Shown piece by piece: positions 38,401 to 45,889 of a DNA stretch of 64,000 nt. The stretch spans positions 20,272 to 84,271 of the forward strand of contig NZ_KB905395.1 in assembly GCF_000379465.1 (NCBI RefSeq), read 5' to 3'. A model generated the notes under the pieces. That model saw nothing but the letters and a program-made list of their open reading frames with translations, made no database searches and was not told the origin of the DNA. Positions within the stretch are counted from its first letter, which is position 1; every line of letters begins with the position of its first letter. Position numbers and translations under genes: made by a program. This DNA comes from Sciscionella marina DSM 45152. Lineage in GTDB: Bacteria > Actinomycetota > Actinomycetes > Mycobacteriales > Pseudonocardiaceae.

Positions 38401-41400
38401 GCGATCTCATCGCGTTCGGCGGCGTGATAGGCGTGCGCGGTCTCGCGGCGCACCGGTAGTGCTTGAAAGCCTGTGCGGGTCAAGATGATGGCATCCCAGC
38501 TGCCGGTGGCCACACGCGCGACGAATCGCCGCCGGTTCTCGACAGTCAGGTCGTCGCGGGTGGCGGCGAGCAGACGGGCTTGGGGGTAGGCGCGCAGCCA
38601 TTCGGTGCGGAACTGTTCAAGCATGTGGTTCGGTACGATCACGACCTGCCGGTTGGTCAGCCCGAGTCGGCGGCATTCCATCGCGCCGACGATCATCTCC
38701 AGCGTTTTGCCCGCGCCGACTTCGTGGAACAGACCGACGGCGGGGTTGAAGATCTGCGCGGCCACCGCGTTCTTCTGATGCCCGCGTAGCTCATAGGCCG
38801 GGGACAAGCCGGGCAGATCCAGGTCGATGTCGTCATAGCGACGCGGGATTTCGGCGTTGAACCGATCGTTGTACTGCTCCACGAGCGCGCGGGCGCGGGT
38901 GGTGTCCTCCCACACCCAGGACGCGAACCGGTCGCCGAGCTCGACTGCCTTGAGTTTCGCGGCCTCGGTGGCCGGCGCATCGGTGCGGATGGCACCGTCC
39001 GAGTCCTTGTAGGTCACACGGATCGGCCGACCAGTCAGGGTCGCTTCGAGCAGCTCCTGCGCCGGACGCTGCCCGGTTCCCCACTCCTGCCGGGCGGCGG
39101 GGCTCGTGCGTGATCCACCGTTGACAGTCCAAATGTTCTCGCCCGGGTGATCAACAGTGATCCGATCGTCGCCGAGGAGTTCTCGGATAAACTGCTGCAC
39201 ATAGGATGCGTCGACCCACGAGCCGAGCTGGACCTCGATCTCCTCCGGTCCCAGATCCGCGGGAACGACCTCGGTGAGCGCATCGACGTTGGGTTGCCAT
39301 CGCGGGTCTTGTTCGGCCGCGGCGGCGGCGGTGCGGAGTTTGGCGCGGACATTGCCGGACAGGTAGTCGTTGCGCAGCACGGCCTGCCCGGTGTCCGGCT
39401 CGGTGAACACGAGTTCTCCGAGCTTGTCTCGTGCTTCCTCGGCGCCGTTGAGACCGAGAAGTTCGGCGATCGTGTCCAGGTCGAGGCGTCCGTGCTTGTT
39501 CAAACACAGCGAGATCGCGTCGGTGGGCGACTCGGTGGCGGTGCGGGGCGTGACCGGGGTGATGACGCGTTGAGTGAAGATCTGGGCCTTGGCCGCGATA
39601 CCGGATACAGGGTCGTAGTCCTCCAGTGCCGCTACCAAAGGCGCCATCGGATCGCTGCGGAACCCGCCCTGTGCGGGTGTCACGCGAATCTCGGTCGTCA
39701 GGCCATGATTGCTGGGGATGAAGTGGGCGCTGTCGGTTTCGGGCAGCGTGGACAGGTACTCCTGCGCTGCCTCGATGGTGGTGTGGTCGAGTCCGGTGTC
39801 CTTGTCGCGGTGGCGGTTCCGGATGGCCGCGAAGTGCTTGGTCAGCCGGTCGGATCCGGCTCCGGCGGTGCCAAGTTCCTGGAGGTATTCCAGCAGTGCC
39901 TGCTGGGAGGTCGGGATGGACGTGTAGTCGCGGTCACGGCACCAGCGCGCCCACACGTGCCATGGCGTTCGGTTTTGGGTGCGCCAGGTGAATCGGTTGA
40001 TCGGCCCCCAGGTCGCCGCATACTGGTCGTAGTCCCGGTTCAACCGGGCACGCAGGTCCCCGATTTCGGTGGTGTCGTTCGGGTTCTGTTGTTCGGCGGC
40101 CAGCAGCGCCTGAGTGGCGTCGCGCAGCTCCAGCAGGACACGTAGCTCGGCGCGGTCTTTCTTCGTGGGTTCGTACGGGATCCAGTGGCCCTCCGCCCAC
40201 ACGTCGAATCCGGTGCCGTGGATACGAATCTGCCCGTCGACGAGCTGTTCCGCATCGTCTCGGAAGCGCACCTCGGACGCCGCTGTTTCGGTGGTGGGCG
40301 TGGGGATCGACATTCCGGACTCCTGCGCGGCGCGCACGTCCGCGCGCAGCCGCGTGCGCAGTGCTTCGGCAAGGTCGGGGTGCCGCATGGAGACGGTAAG
40401 CTCGTGCTCACGATAGGGACCGTGCCCGGCTGTGAAGGTGCCCAACACGTGTTCGGGGTGAGTGTGGAACCACTCGTTGACCTCCAGCTCCACCAGCTGG
40501 TCATCGGTGGGGATCGCCAGTGGGCGTGTCTGCTGCCACCCCTGCTGCGGCGCAGGTGATTCGGTGGTGTCGCGGCGGCGCAGGACGAGCAGGTCGGTGA
40601 CCACCGTGGTTCCGGCCGCGGCTTGGTGCGCGCCGCTGGGCAGGCGGATGGCGGTGATCAGGTCAGCGAGGTCGGCGATCTCCGCACGAGCGCTCGGATC
40701 GGTGGAGTCCAGGGTGTAGCGGGAGGTCAGCAAGGCCACGACCCCGCCGGGGCGGGTCATGCGCAGGGATTTGAGGATGAAGTGGTTGTGGATGGAATGC
40801 TGGTTCGTGGGGTTGTATTCGGGATCATGCAGCCGGATACGGCCGAACGGCACGTTCCCCACCACCGCATCGAAATAAGCCTCGCCACCGGTCACGTCCG
40901 CGAAAGACCCCGCGAGGATCTGGGCGTGCGGGTACAGCGCTGCCGCGATGGCCGCGGTGGTGGGTTCGACTTCGACCCCGGTGACCGCGATCCCCTCGGG
41001 CGCAGTGCCGAGGAAATTGCCTGCCCCGCAGCCAGGCTCAAGGACCTGCCCGCGGGTGAGGCCGAGGTCGTGAACGGCTTCCCAGATCGGTTCGACCAGA
41101 CGTAGGTCGGTGTAGTGGGCGTTCAGCGTCGAACGTCGCGCCGCGGCGTAGTCCCGTTCCCCGAGCAAAGTTCGCAGTTCCTGGCGCGCCTCGGCATGGT
41201 CGGGGTTGTCGTCGTCGAAGACCGCCGGGACCGCGCCCCACCCGGACCAGCGCACGAGGATCCGCTGCTCGCCGGTCGTCGCGACCCGTTGCTCGTCCTG
41301 GATCGTGCGCAGGGTGCGCAGCGCGGCGAGGTTCGCCGCGACCCGGGCCTTGGGTCCCGAGGGTGCCAGATCATCCTGAGTGGCAGGACGAAACGACCTA

Positions 41401-41402
41401 TC
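29493..41402 (-). CDS. Giant DNA methyltransferase-helicase of the transfer operon
   Basis: About 3,970 residues. Near residue 117 is a SAM-binding motif (LEPGCGAGNFLG), followed by NVPFG near 180 in the place of the NPPF box of N6-adenine methylases. A superfamily-2 helicase follows: Walker A HEVGAGKTLEM near 895, DEAQ near 1053, ATATPWTNS, and motif VI (QERGRVERQGN) near 1380. A coiled coil spans about 1600-1665. The remaining 2,300 residues are acidic linkers with small domains, two of them duplicated. The layout resembles DarB-like antirestriction proteins and large plasmid methylase-helicases. The open frame reaches ATG 41768, but its first 123 codons overlap a real small gene and look non-coding. 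No standard start codon lies just after 41402, so the true start is unresolved. Confidence 0.85.
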   Translation of the reverse strand, partial: DRSFRPATQDDLAPSGPKARVAANLAALRTLRTIQDEQRVATTGEQRILVRWSGWGAVPAVFDDDNPDHAEARQELRTLLGERDYAAARRSTLNAHYTDLRLVEPIWEAVHDLGLTRGQVLEPGCGAGNFLGTAPEGIAVTGVEVEPTTAAIAAALYPHAQILAGSFADVTGGEAYFDAVVGNVPFGRIRLHDPEYNPTNQHSIHNHFILKSLRMTRPGGVVALLTSRYTLDSTDPSARAEIADLADLITAIRLPSGAHQAAAGTTVVTDLLVLRRRDTTESPAPQQGWQQTRPLAIPTDDQLVELEVNEWFHTHPEHVLGTFTAGHGPYREHELTVSMRHPDLAEALRTRLRADVRAAQESGMSIPTPTTETAASEVRFRDDAEQLVDGQIRIHGTGFDVWAEGHWIPYEPTKKDRAELRVLLELRDATQALLAAEQQNPNDTTEIGDLRARLNRDYDQYAATWGPINRFTWRTQNRTPWHVWARWCRDRDYTSIPTSQQALLEYLQELGTAGAGSDRLTKHFAAIRNRHRDKDTGLDHTTIEAAQEYLSTLPETDSAHFIPSNHGLTTEIRVTPAQGGFRSDPMAPLVAALEDYDPVSGIAAKAQIFTQRVITPVTPRTATESPTDAISLCLNKHGRLDLDTIAELLGLNGAEEARDKLGELVFTEPDTGQAVLRNDYLSGNVRAKLRTAAAAAEQDPRWQPNVDALTEVVPADLGPEEIEVQLGSWVDASYVQQFIRELLGDDRITVDHPGENIWTVNGGSRTSPAARQEWGTGQRPAQELLEATLTGRPIRVTYKDSDGAIRTDAPATEAAKLKAVELGDRFASWVWEDTTRARALVEQYNDRFNAEIPRRYDDIDLDLPGLSPAYELRGHQKNAVAAQIFNPAVGLFHEVGAGKTLEMIVGAMECRRLGLTNRQVVIVPNHMLEQFRTEWLRAYPQARLLAATRDDLTVENRRRFVARVATGSWDAIILTRTGFQALPVRRETAHAYHAAERDEIAAALENAREAGCDQRTVKQLEEAQANAEESLKQRLHNMPRDPGLCWEDLGIDKIVCDEAQDYKNSRRHSSLPDLGHPGAVRAIDFDIKLAHLVGEYGHSRVVLATATPWTNSLAEIHTIQKRLGLDVGALDNWARTFAELSTTQEMIPGGGFKDKTRLRKLVNVPELSRQLRLRADIRTAEDLNLPTPTVHSRVVEVPASEELADFNHSLGTRYANIPPRPQKGDDNHLSLLHEGVSAALDLRTLDMQTAEPQKVDVLADRVFGRWQEHRDTRYLRRDGTEHPTPGALQLVFCSLSTPKNGWNFYDELRTQLENRGMPGSLIRYIHEAGTDQQKAELFHAARSGEVAVLIGSAEKMGTGVNIQDRAIGLYHITPPWRADIPHQERGRVERQGNQNAEIFDETLVTAPSLDAKRWELVRQKWTGFRPLMTGQITSRVIDMPDEDTDLYGELMAAASGDPRVLEKAKLESEVHRLTRLRQAWARQQTAHRLTIDTAEVEIPRYEQRVTGLKAAIAQRRDTRGEAFAMRIGTKDHTDRTEAAKHLKALLRTRLKDLGQHDTATIPIGELGGHQLEAKLAPGDKVIDITLRFSGVGASVALHHRALPDSHHLVLRLENRLHSLETDLQRQQETITRLRHTAEQAQTSRTDTFAQQEQLDQKSTRLAALTHALTTGEPEPDTAETGAVNEHDDTPVVEPETVEQPAAETDPGAGTARADEPEPTSGDAAASAEQPPQPPGSQQNETTYTLQEPENTAQTATEIAVQTAQHAETSATTEPEQTSKRFLILHYSYNHGVQLLGTEKVDGIGDLLRTERAGWKWRQVPTPNGEHGAWLLPKTWKVQRDQRAMIDFHQRLQRRLTDAAERLHDAGFAITTDLHDLSDRHVQAIRGRIDELDTAEHVATMRDTAQEPVRQLWHDLFSGETIEQLRSAWIHEHDADTTADAARAHTIGLIAALLPDDDQLRVPDVRTTIGVVRTILTQGQQSGTERDTADQVQSRVDDEAVSAVVAGLVAHSDALIELGGQDSPTGRICTAIGIPAIADTLLTVAYQLDNRRGGPAIRVLPSRWRTVLAAEYPRVSRYELPRYVDNGAIRGRDSEVLRYSWTEARATLLNQDRSTPFAATTQSAVWQLVNGQISADEATNLLSHAQERQQTVLDAEPGILTVAHPESGEPLRIHRIDIGITGHLHLRGHDSAGHAVLLDADPRTSRDPVSGKLTAPDEAPIVAHTGTVAQATVPQAVDTQSTLADVDPRAGDETPVSVAADADEGSEAVQDAPEGDGTDLESSSERRSDPLGLVRITDAELVGLVIRLDGDLFVERVDRDDANQVRITGQTGYGERQTHTFAPDAWFDQHGRVVLNAADGATALREWDALAEHAETHGHRLTTVLSRWHAGHHSAPNEIGTWAELTPAQRIAQAREHLDTLVPTASDGDTSRSETADSTPDTDVAVQGEAVADPVDPATGTESRDSDADPEIPPLEVTLPADPPGTDDPEVGETRHDAAEDDAQAVAEDFHDRAADHRFPVVDGIDSEHPLDPATWGWTLAQEEPNETGHTQAWLRDELLLALNYDLDDQLLVEQHVYNENLGADADWIEINPAYTSSRAGMEHLLTHLGRHGIALPTRQPGRRAIEPLLSPDPPDALASTDGRHVVRDENGWRDPDTGEHLDAAVHISIPRFRNREAVARYVLRTHTGSQARNAVAVLLSGRTRNGLRPHQTYSELETLDADLYRRAVTASVGQARKAADFDTARAQNALRRLANDDARLPINTAGQNIELDDDREQAHATVVEVRPVDATTMLLVLQPPDGSQRSRTVPADAAVPVITTNATESEVAETPTRQPQATEQIGQLSFDSLTAPSEHVDTAAAARDDQPEPTQLVESAFATASDEAPQGLTDADIAHIVEHLGPVLINTFAASIIQGAPTNPTSGHAFSGTRDDTTTEPGVHESLYADRSGIRLDVHSPEHPRAGHIAWRKLARWLVPGLDQGRAWLLAHTETVYGQLRNGQYGTDADFQTVIELRDQVLATIAKAAQQAHETGNPPGPRTRPAPTIPGLDRTQALELLTPENRAHLDQLDAITTAAPEHSTTSGPTTPLTGEETETAAADEHSSAGADAEEPAPLNDSDIAEGLRHIAPWELSRFLRSIHNGKPVNPANFSGWASWRSVDAPDPRAPERGEFSGKGLWLRVDGQNGAREGTITWRKLAIWLAPALNDGTAWLLQHAHHASLSVKHNASGYRAIGEARLAQNAENQLDTYERRIANRIIATALHAHETGTAPTRRQRSSGLPELDRDRALQLLAPEQHEFAHRIAQLLRTMPEKTTTHVPASALAIGDVLEHPGYYFGPFRLTGLPTRDGDTLVLRGELLDERIADPETIWHVDASTNPDPRLVRIELPNSLTTVLQGDTETPTAQTSTAADDAALADQPSGPSQQTLHDDEPERDANGQREPEQLGITSDQAPEREAPTDQEEPASPPQEHDHADQPAETGVVEETSATEATTGTPQEPQPTRPSNAPRHPLQTLAFPPGREPLLAVLAASVRQIPTSIKAHEPSRLALIQANRMLADESTPAAHAQILTNLAHNHAEATEIHQALTVFADTLAASDTKTSNQVHELGAELSIRIANAHKPARPLRATTPPQQSTQPEPAPDTQPDNANAEPRRPVQGPAAKPSTPVTDGTESNAVTHQDSHDRPNGTSEEKPFRPVPVTDHRLLAKEWTRLTQKAAETGYKVVSTTETSSIDHDDRTIYSSITQGAQERVLDLATQIGQLVDTAPEPRTQHQPSSKTIQPAQALVTDQPGDPTATDSGIDAHVPTTVPQQDAAAPAIQEQPEKTEDRSSDDEPVDVAVSAPKQAKPFPAALADAEPAATEPSASAPQEPSPKAFPASLLFAERRLANQAPSATPEPTTDSPERTDPRDTPIFAEIAERYGLDQPPSTDTIHDPDGGRAPTGRQRLRHLVALAHDHGTNSHSGGRHRRGA
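31484..32743 (-). repeat. Tandem duplicated domain inside the giant protein
   Basis: Two segments of about 185 residues follow one another, at 32743-32196 and 32064-31484. Shared landmarks in order are (T/N)D(A/S)DIA, I-x-WRKLA-x-WL-x-P-x-L, G-x-AWLL-x-H, AHETG and GL-(D/E)-x-D-R-x-x-AL-x-LL-x-PE. They are not matched elsewhere in the window, so this looks like a domain duplication within the gene. Confidence 0.7.
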
Positions 41403-41698
41403 TAGTTCTCCTGCTCCGGATCGTCCTCGTTCTCCGGGTTCGGCAGGTATTCGCGCAGGATCGTCGACTCCGCCGTCTGCCGGGCCGTGTTGCGTTGCCG
41501 GTAATTCTTCAGGAAGTCCCCGCTCGGCGGGTCCTCGCTCGTGTGCTGCTCGGTCAGCGCGCTCGCCAGGTGGTCGATCTCGAAGGCCATCTGCTCGCCC
41601 AGCTCGGTAAAGTAGGTCTGGGGATCGGTGATCTGCGCGTACCGGTCGGGCAGCCATCGGCGCCAATGCGTCATCGCTTTGGCTCCGTACTGGTTCAT
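41402..41698 (-). CDS. Small conserved-looking protein between DUF4913 and giant genes
   Basis: A 98-residue protein starting MNQYGAKAMTHWRRWLPDRY, with FFTELGEQ-like sequence (YFTELGEQMAFEIDHLASAL) and an acidic tail. The start ATG 41698 has GAGGAGGAGA six bases upstream. Third codon positions are almost all G or C, which shows that this frame, not the overlapping N-terminal extension of the giant gene, is coding. I recall similar short proteins next to helicases on actinobacterial plasmids, without a known function. Its stop TAG abuts the first credible codons of the giant gene. Confidence 0.75.
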   Translation of the reverse strand: MNQYGAKAMTHWRRWLPDRYAQITDPQTYFTELGEQMAFEIDHLASALTEQHTSEDPPSGDFLKNYRQRNTARQTAESTILREYLPNPENEDDPEQEN

Positions 41699-41764
41699 GG
41701 GTCTCCTCCTCACCGCCAGTATGACCCGGATCGGTGAACCCGTGTGGTGTCTTCTCGTGCGGTG

Positions 41765-42466
41765 TCATCGTGTCGTCTCCCCCGTTTTCGCGTATGGCTC
41801 ACCGTCTGGTGGTTCGTGGTCTTGCCCGAGCGGTGTCATGACGGGGGAATGACGGGTGGGGCTACACCCCGAGAAAGGTCCGACCGGGCTGGTCAGCACG
41901 GTCAGGTGCGGGTCGAGGTGGTCGCGCAGATACGTCGAGAGCCATCCCGGCTCGCCGGACTCGGCGAGGTCGCCGTAGGCCCAGTACAGGGCGGTGAAGC
42001 GTTCGATCGCGTCGTGGTGGCACCACCACGTCCGGCACCAGCGCAGCCCGCCGCCCTCGCCGCTGGTGGTCATCTTGCGCACCAACGGTGCGATCTGTTC
42101 GCCCACCCATGCGTACAGCTGCTCCTGGGTCGGGCGGGGAGGCTGCTTTTTCTGGCGCTGGCTGCCCTTTTTCCGCGCAGCGCTCGGTTCCTGCTCGGCC
42201 ACGTGGTCGGTCTTCGTGTGTGACGGGGACGTGGCCGGGACCGGTGGCTCGGGCGGGCTGGGTTGAGTGCGCAGGTGGTGGGTAAGCGCGCTAAGGGATT
42301 CCTCCAGGTCGTCGTGCCAGCTCAACATGGTCTCGTGGCGCTTGTGCTGCTCGTTGAGTCGTTGATGAACAAAGAAGATGTCCGCGGACAGCCCATCGAG
42401 CTGAACTTGCATCGCGGCCAGGAGATCGCTGGGTTCCGGGTGTGCTGGTTCGGGTGGTTCAGTCAC
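41765..42466 (-). CDS. DUF4913 family protein
   Basis: A 233-residue protein. The first 60 residues are helical (LLAAMQVQLDGLSADIFFVHQRL). A Lys/Arg-rich linker follows, then the DUF4913 core at about 115-195: LYAWVGEQIAPLVRKM, LRWCRTWWCHHDAIERFTALYWAYGDL and WLSTYLRDHLDPHLTVLTSPVGPF. The WCxxWW and DPH pattern is typical of the family, which is found mainly in actinobacterial conjugative elements. Its molecular role is unknown. It overlaps the coupling-protein gene by 8 bases, which indicates translational coupling and a role close to DNA delivery. Confidence 0.8.
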   Translation of the reverse strand: MTEPPEPAHPEPSDLLAAMQVQLDGLSADIFFVHQRLNEQHKRHETMLSWHDDLEESLSALTHHLRTQPSPPEPPVPATSPSHTKTDHVAEQEPSAARKKGSQRQKKQPPRPTQEQLYAWVGEQIAPLVRKMTTSGEGGGLRWCRTWWCHHDAIERFTALYWAYGDLAESGEPGWLSTYLRDHLDPHLTVLTSPVGPFSGCSPTRHSPVMTPLGQDHEPPDGEPYAKTGETTR

Positions 42467-44324
42467 CGCGGCCTCCTTCGCGCAGGTGCGCGGCCACGGG
42501 GTTGTCCGGTCCGAGGTAGTCGATCGCGGCCTGTTTGACCTGTTCGGTCGCGGCGCGCGCGTGCCCGGCGATGTCCTGGTCCTCGTCGGGCTCGGCGTAC
42601 CAGGGGTGCAGCGTCAGCAGTCCGGGTCGGCGACCGCTGGTGAACAACAACGCCTTCGAGCGATCCAGGGCGGCGATGTCGGCCGCGGTGAGGATGCGTT
42701 CGGTACGCAGGGACCGCGAGGACGAGTGGCCTCCCGCGGAGTAGCTGGTCGAGGTCTCCTCGACCTTGTGATCACCGACCAGGCGGGAGAGGTCTTCGGC
42801 GAAATCCGGATCCGCGAGCCCCGCGCCGACGGTCTTGATGGTGGCCGCGGACCAGAGGGCGTCGAAACCTTCGCGCCCCCAGGTGGCGCGGCCCTGTTCG
42901 CGGGACTGGAGCACGACGGTGACCGAAAGCCCCATCGAGCCGAACCACGACATCCACGATGGCAATTCCGGGAGCCGGACGATATTGGCGCACTCGTCGA
43001 GTGGCAGCGTGACGACTGGGTCGAGTCGGCCGCCCTGGGCGGTGGCGGCATGTACCGAGACCTGGATGAGTTCCCCGATCAGCGCGGCGACGATCGGGCG
43101 CCCGGACCCTTCCCCTTCGCGGGAAAGCAGATACAGGCTCGGGTGCCGCGCGCCGGGCGGGGTGAGCAGCTGCCAAAGGTCGAGCTTGGCAATGGGCTCG
43201 ATACGGTCTGGTGGGTGTTCCCAGGTATCGGGTGGTGTGACCCACCGCAGCAGTGCCTCACTGTCCAAACAGGACACCGCGGTCGACACGCCTTCGTAGA
43301 TGCCGCCGCGGGTTTCGACCGGCAGCTCCAGGGTGGAGCGCAGTGAGGCCGCTTGTGCGGGGAATCCGCCGCGTTCCAGATGCGCGGCGGGTTCGTCGCT
43401 TCGGGTCGCGATCCACAGAACGACGTCGCGCAGCGTGTAGCCGCCGCACGCGGCGGCGAGCAGGAGTTGGCGCAGTGTTTTCGCCGCGGCCGGGGTGAAG
43501 AACGGGTCGGCCCGGTTGGTTCCGCCGCTGGCGTTGGCGCCGACTTCGCGCATGAAGTATCCCGCCATCCGCGCCGCGGATTCCACGTCGACCACGTGCA
43601 CGAGCGGGTCCCACCACCAGGACTGCTCCTGATAGGTCAAATGCTGGGCATCGAACGTGAACACCGGCCCGACCCGCGAGCGCAACGCGGCGGTCAGCAG
43701 CCACACGTCGGGTTTGTTGCTTGTGGCGATCACCGGTCCGGGCGCAGCCAGGATCTCCGGGACGACCTTCGCGGAGGTCTTGTTCGAGCGCGGCCCGCAA
43801 AGGACCACTTCGACGTCCTCCAGGGACTTGAACAGCAGGCGTCCTTGGATCGAGCCGAGCCGCGCCCCGATCCGGCGCACATCGATTTCCTTGCTGGGTG
43901 TGTTGGCCAGCGAGGGGGCCAGACCTTGCGCGCGTTTCGTGACGGCGGGCTGCTGGAGTTCGGTGAAGCCACGCTGATGGGTCAGCGCCCGCTGTCCGTC
44001 CGGGACGCGTTTAGTGCGCACGGCTACGGCTGCGATCACGACACCCAGCGCGGCCAGGGTGGCGGCTTCGAACCCGCAGACGGTCCAGAACCACGCCGGG
44101 GACCCATGTGGCCCGATCAGTCCTGGCATGCCGTGCTCGCGCAGAGCATCAGGCACGTGCGCGACACCGGGCACCAGCCAGCCGGGTTGCGCACCGGCCT
44201 GCGCGGCCAGCCACATGCCCGCGTCGACGAGGACGATCAGGCCGAAGATCCCGCAGATCACCCATGGAAGCACCGGAGCCGATGTCCCCGCGTGTCGTCG
44301 TGCGTTGGGATTTCCCCCAGACAT
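42459..44324 (-). CDS. VirD4/TraG-like type IV coupling protein
   Basis: A 621-residue membrane ATPase that links the relaxosome to the transfer channel. There are two N-terminal transmembrane helices (about 20-42 and 78-102). Walker A is G177-PRSNKTS, the GPR-x-NKT form seen in actinobacterial coupling proteins. The Walker B region reads VVTLPLDECANIVRLPELP, followed by SWFGSMGLSVTVVLQSREQ, a TraM-recognition-type segment. The C-terminus is Asp/Glu-rich. The ribosome site GGGGGA precedes the ATG. It lies in the middle of the transfer operon between the VirB4-like ATPase and DUF4913. Confidence 0.9.
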   Translation of the reverse strand: MSGGNPNARRHAGTSAPVLPWVICGIFGLIVLVDAGMWLAAQAGAQPGWLVPGVAHVPDALREHGMPGLIGPHGSPAWFWTVCGFEAATLAALGVVIAAVAVRTKRVPDGQRALTHQRGFTELQQPAVTKRAQGLAPSLANTPSKEIDVRRIGARLGSIQGRLLFKSLEDVEVVLCGPRSNKTSAKVVPEILAAPGPVIATSNKPDVWLLTAALRSRVGPVFTFDAQHLTYQEQSWWWDPLVHVVDVESAARMAGYFMREVGANASGGTNRADPFFTPAAAKTLRQLLLAAACGGYTLRDVVLWIATRSDEPAAHLERGGFPAQAASLRSTLELPVETRGGIYEGVSTAVSCLDSEALLRWVTPPDTWEHPPDRIEPIAKLDLWQLLTPPGARHPSLYLLSREGEGSGRPIVAALIGELIQVSVHAATAQGGRLDPVVTLPLDECANIVRLPELPSWMSWFGSMGLSVTVVLQSREQGRATWGREGFDALWSAATIKTVGAGLADPDFAEDLSRLVGDHKVEETSTSYSAGGHSSSRSLRTERILTAADIAALDRSKALLFTSGRRPGLLTLHPWYAEPDEDQDIAGHARAATEQVKQAAIDYLGPDNPVAAHLREGGRGD

Positions 44325-44347
44325 TGCTATTCCCCCAGTTCTGTTGG

Positions 44348-45889
44348 CTATTCCTCGCGGGTGTGGTGGCCTGTGAAGGCGCGGTCGGTGTCGTAGAGCT
44401 CGATTTCGCGGGGCATCAGCCGCATCCGCACCGGAAGTCCGGCCCGTTCCCCGGCTTTGATGAGCACGAGTCCGCGTCCGGGATGGCGATGCCCCGGCAC
44501 CCAGGTGCCCGCCGACTGCCAGCTGGTCAGCAGCTCGGCCTCCCGGTTGGACAGTCCGACGGTCACCGCGCGCAGCTCGCTTGACGGGAGCCCGCCGTAC
44601 ACGTGGATCGCGCAGCGCGCGGCGATCCCTCGTGCTTTCGCGCGATCAGCGGCGCTGGGCAAGGCTTCGAGGTCATCCATGGAGTGCGTCAGGTAGACGC
44701 TCGCGACGCCCTTGTGCCGGTTCAACCGGGTCATCCGGTCCGATTTCTCCACCAAGCCCGGGCCGGTGCGCAGGGCGCGCCATGCCTCGTCCTGGATCCA
44801 GCACAGGTTTCGGCCCGCACCGGCTTGGCGGGCTTCGATCATCCCGGAGCCCCACGCCCACGAGCACAGCATCGCCGCGGCGACGACCTCATCGGTTTCC
44901 TCGTCGAGCACCGAGATATCCAGGCTTGTCGCGGCCGCGTCGGTGTCCAGCCCAACCGTGGATTTCCTATCGAACAGGCCACGCAGGGGTCCCTCACACA
45001 GAAGATCGAGGCAAGCCAGGACATCGCGGAACAGCTCGAAGTAGCGCTGTTCCTCGCGACCGACCCGGGCGGTGTCCAGGAGTTCGCTGGTGGGGGTGTT
45101 CAAGATGGCGCGCACCTGCGGGATGGTGGGCTGCCCGTCCAGGGTTTCCGCGGTCGCGATATCCAGCGCGCGAGAAAGGACGGCGCGCTCGGTGGGCGTC
45201 GGGTTACGCCCCAACTCCAGCAGGAGAAGCCCCTCCAGAAGCGCGGATTGGCGGGCGCGAATCGATTCGCGCACTGCCTGCCTGCGCGCGGACGATACCG
45301 AATCGAGGCTTGCCGCCAGCGGGCCGGGATCCAGGGGATTGACCGCGTGCTGCCCGCGTCCGATGGTGATCACCCGTCCGCCCAGGTTGCGGATCAACGC
45401 GGTGTACTCGCCCTTGACATCGGCCGGGACGAACAGCGACCAGCCGAACGCGACCAGCCCGGTGCCGAGCCTCTTGGCGAACGCGGACTTTCCCACGCCC
45501 GGTTGTGCTTGCACCCAAAGACCCGTGTTCGATACGAGTCCTTCGCGCAGCCAGTCCCCGGGATGCAGCCCAACCGGTTCGTGAGTGTGCAGGTCGTGCC
45601 CGATCGGCACGCCACGCACCCGCGATCCCGAGCCGCCGACGAACGGGAACAGGCCAGCCATCTGGCTGGTTGTCGCCTGCCAGAGCTGTCCCGCGCCCAC
45701 GTAGGGTTCGCGGCCACCTCCCGGCACGGCCCAGCCGCGCGCAGGCGGCACCGGGAGCGCGCGGAGCTCGGCGAGCGGATCCTGCGGTGTCGGGGCTGCC
45801 TCGGCCGCGACGTCGGTCAGACGCAGGATTCGCCCGGCCTGGTCGGTGGCCAGGGTTTCGGCGGTGCTGAACGCCTCGATGTGGGTCAT
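44348..45889 (-). CDS. VirB4/TraC-like transfer ATPase
   Basis: A 513-residue cytoplasmic ATPase that energises the secretion channel. Walker A is QAQPGVGKSAFAKR (about 127-140). The Walker B part is NLCWIQDEAWRAL, followed by the VirB4-type segment RMTRLNRHKGVASVYLTHSMDDLEAL. The N-terminal part is shorter than in Gram-negative VirB4; its missing half may be supplied by the SCO6880-type protein encoded just upstream. ATG 45889 is preferred because it overlaps the preceding stop as ATGA. GTG 45898 is in frame nine bases upstream. Confidence 0.85.
   Translation of the reverse strand: MTHIEAFSTAETLATDQAGRILRLTDVAAEAAPTPQDPLAELRALPVPPARGWAVPGGGREPYVGAGQLWQATTSQMAGLFPFVGGSGSRVRGVPIGHDLHTHEPVGLHPGDWLREGLVSNTGLWVQAQPGVGKSAFAKRLGTGLVAFGWSLFVPADVKGEYTALIRNLGGRVITIGRGQHAVNPLDPGPLAASLDSVSSARRQAVRESIRARQSALLEGLLLLELGRNPTPTERAVLSRALDIATAETLDGQPTIPQVRAILNTPTSELLDTARVGREEQRYFELFRDVLACLDLLCEGPLRGLFDRKSTVGLDTDAAATSLDISVLDEETDEVVAAAMLCSWAWGSGMIEARQAGAGRNLCWIQDEAWRALRTGPGLVEKSDRMTRLNRHKGVASVYLTHSMDDLEALPSAADRAKARGIAARCAIHVYGGLPSSELRAVTVGLSNREAELLTSWQSAGTWVPGHRHPGRGLVLIKAGERAGLPVRMRLMPREIELYDTDRAFTGHHTREE

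Noticed and set aside
41402..41768. N-terminal 123 codons of the giant open frame
   Set aside because: They overlap a well-formed gene in another frame and read as Arg/Asp/Gly/Pro-rich shadow sequence, despite the neat ATGA overlap with DUF4913.
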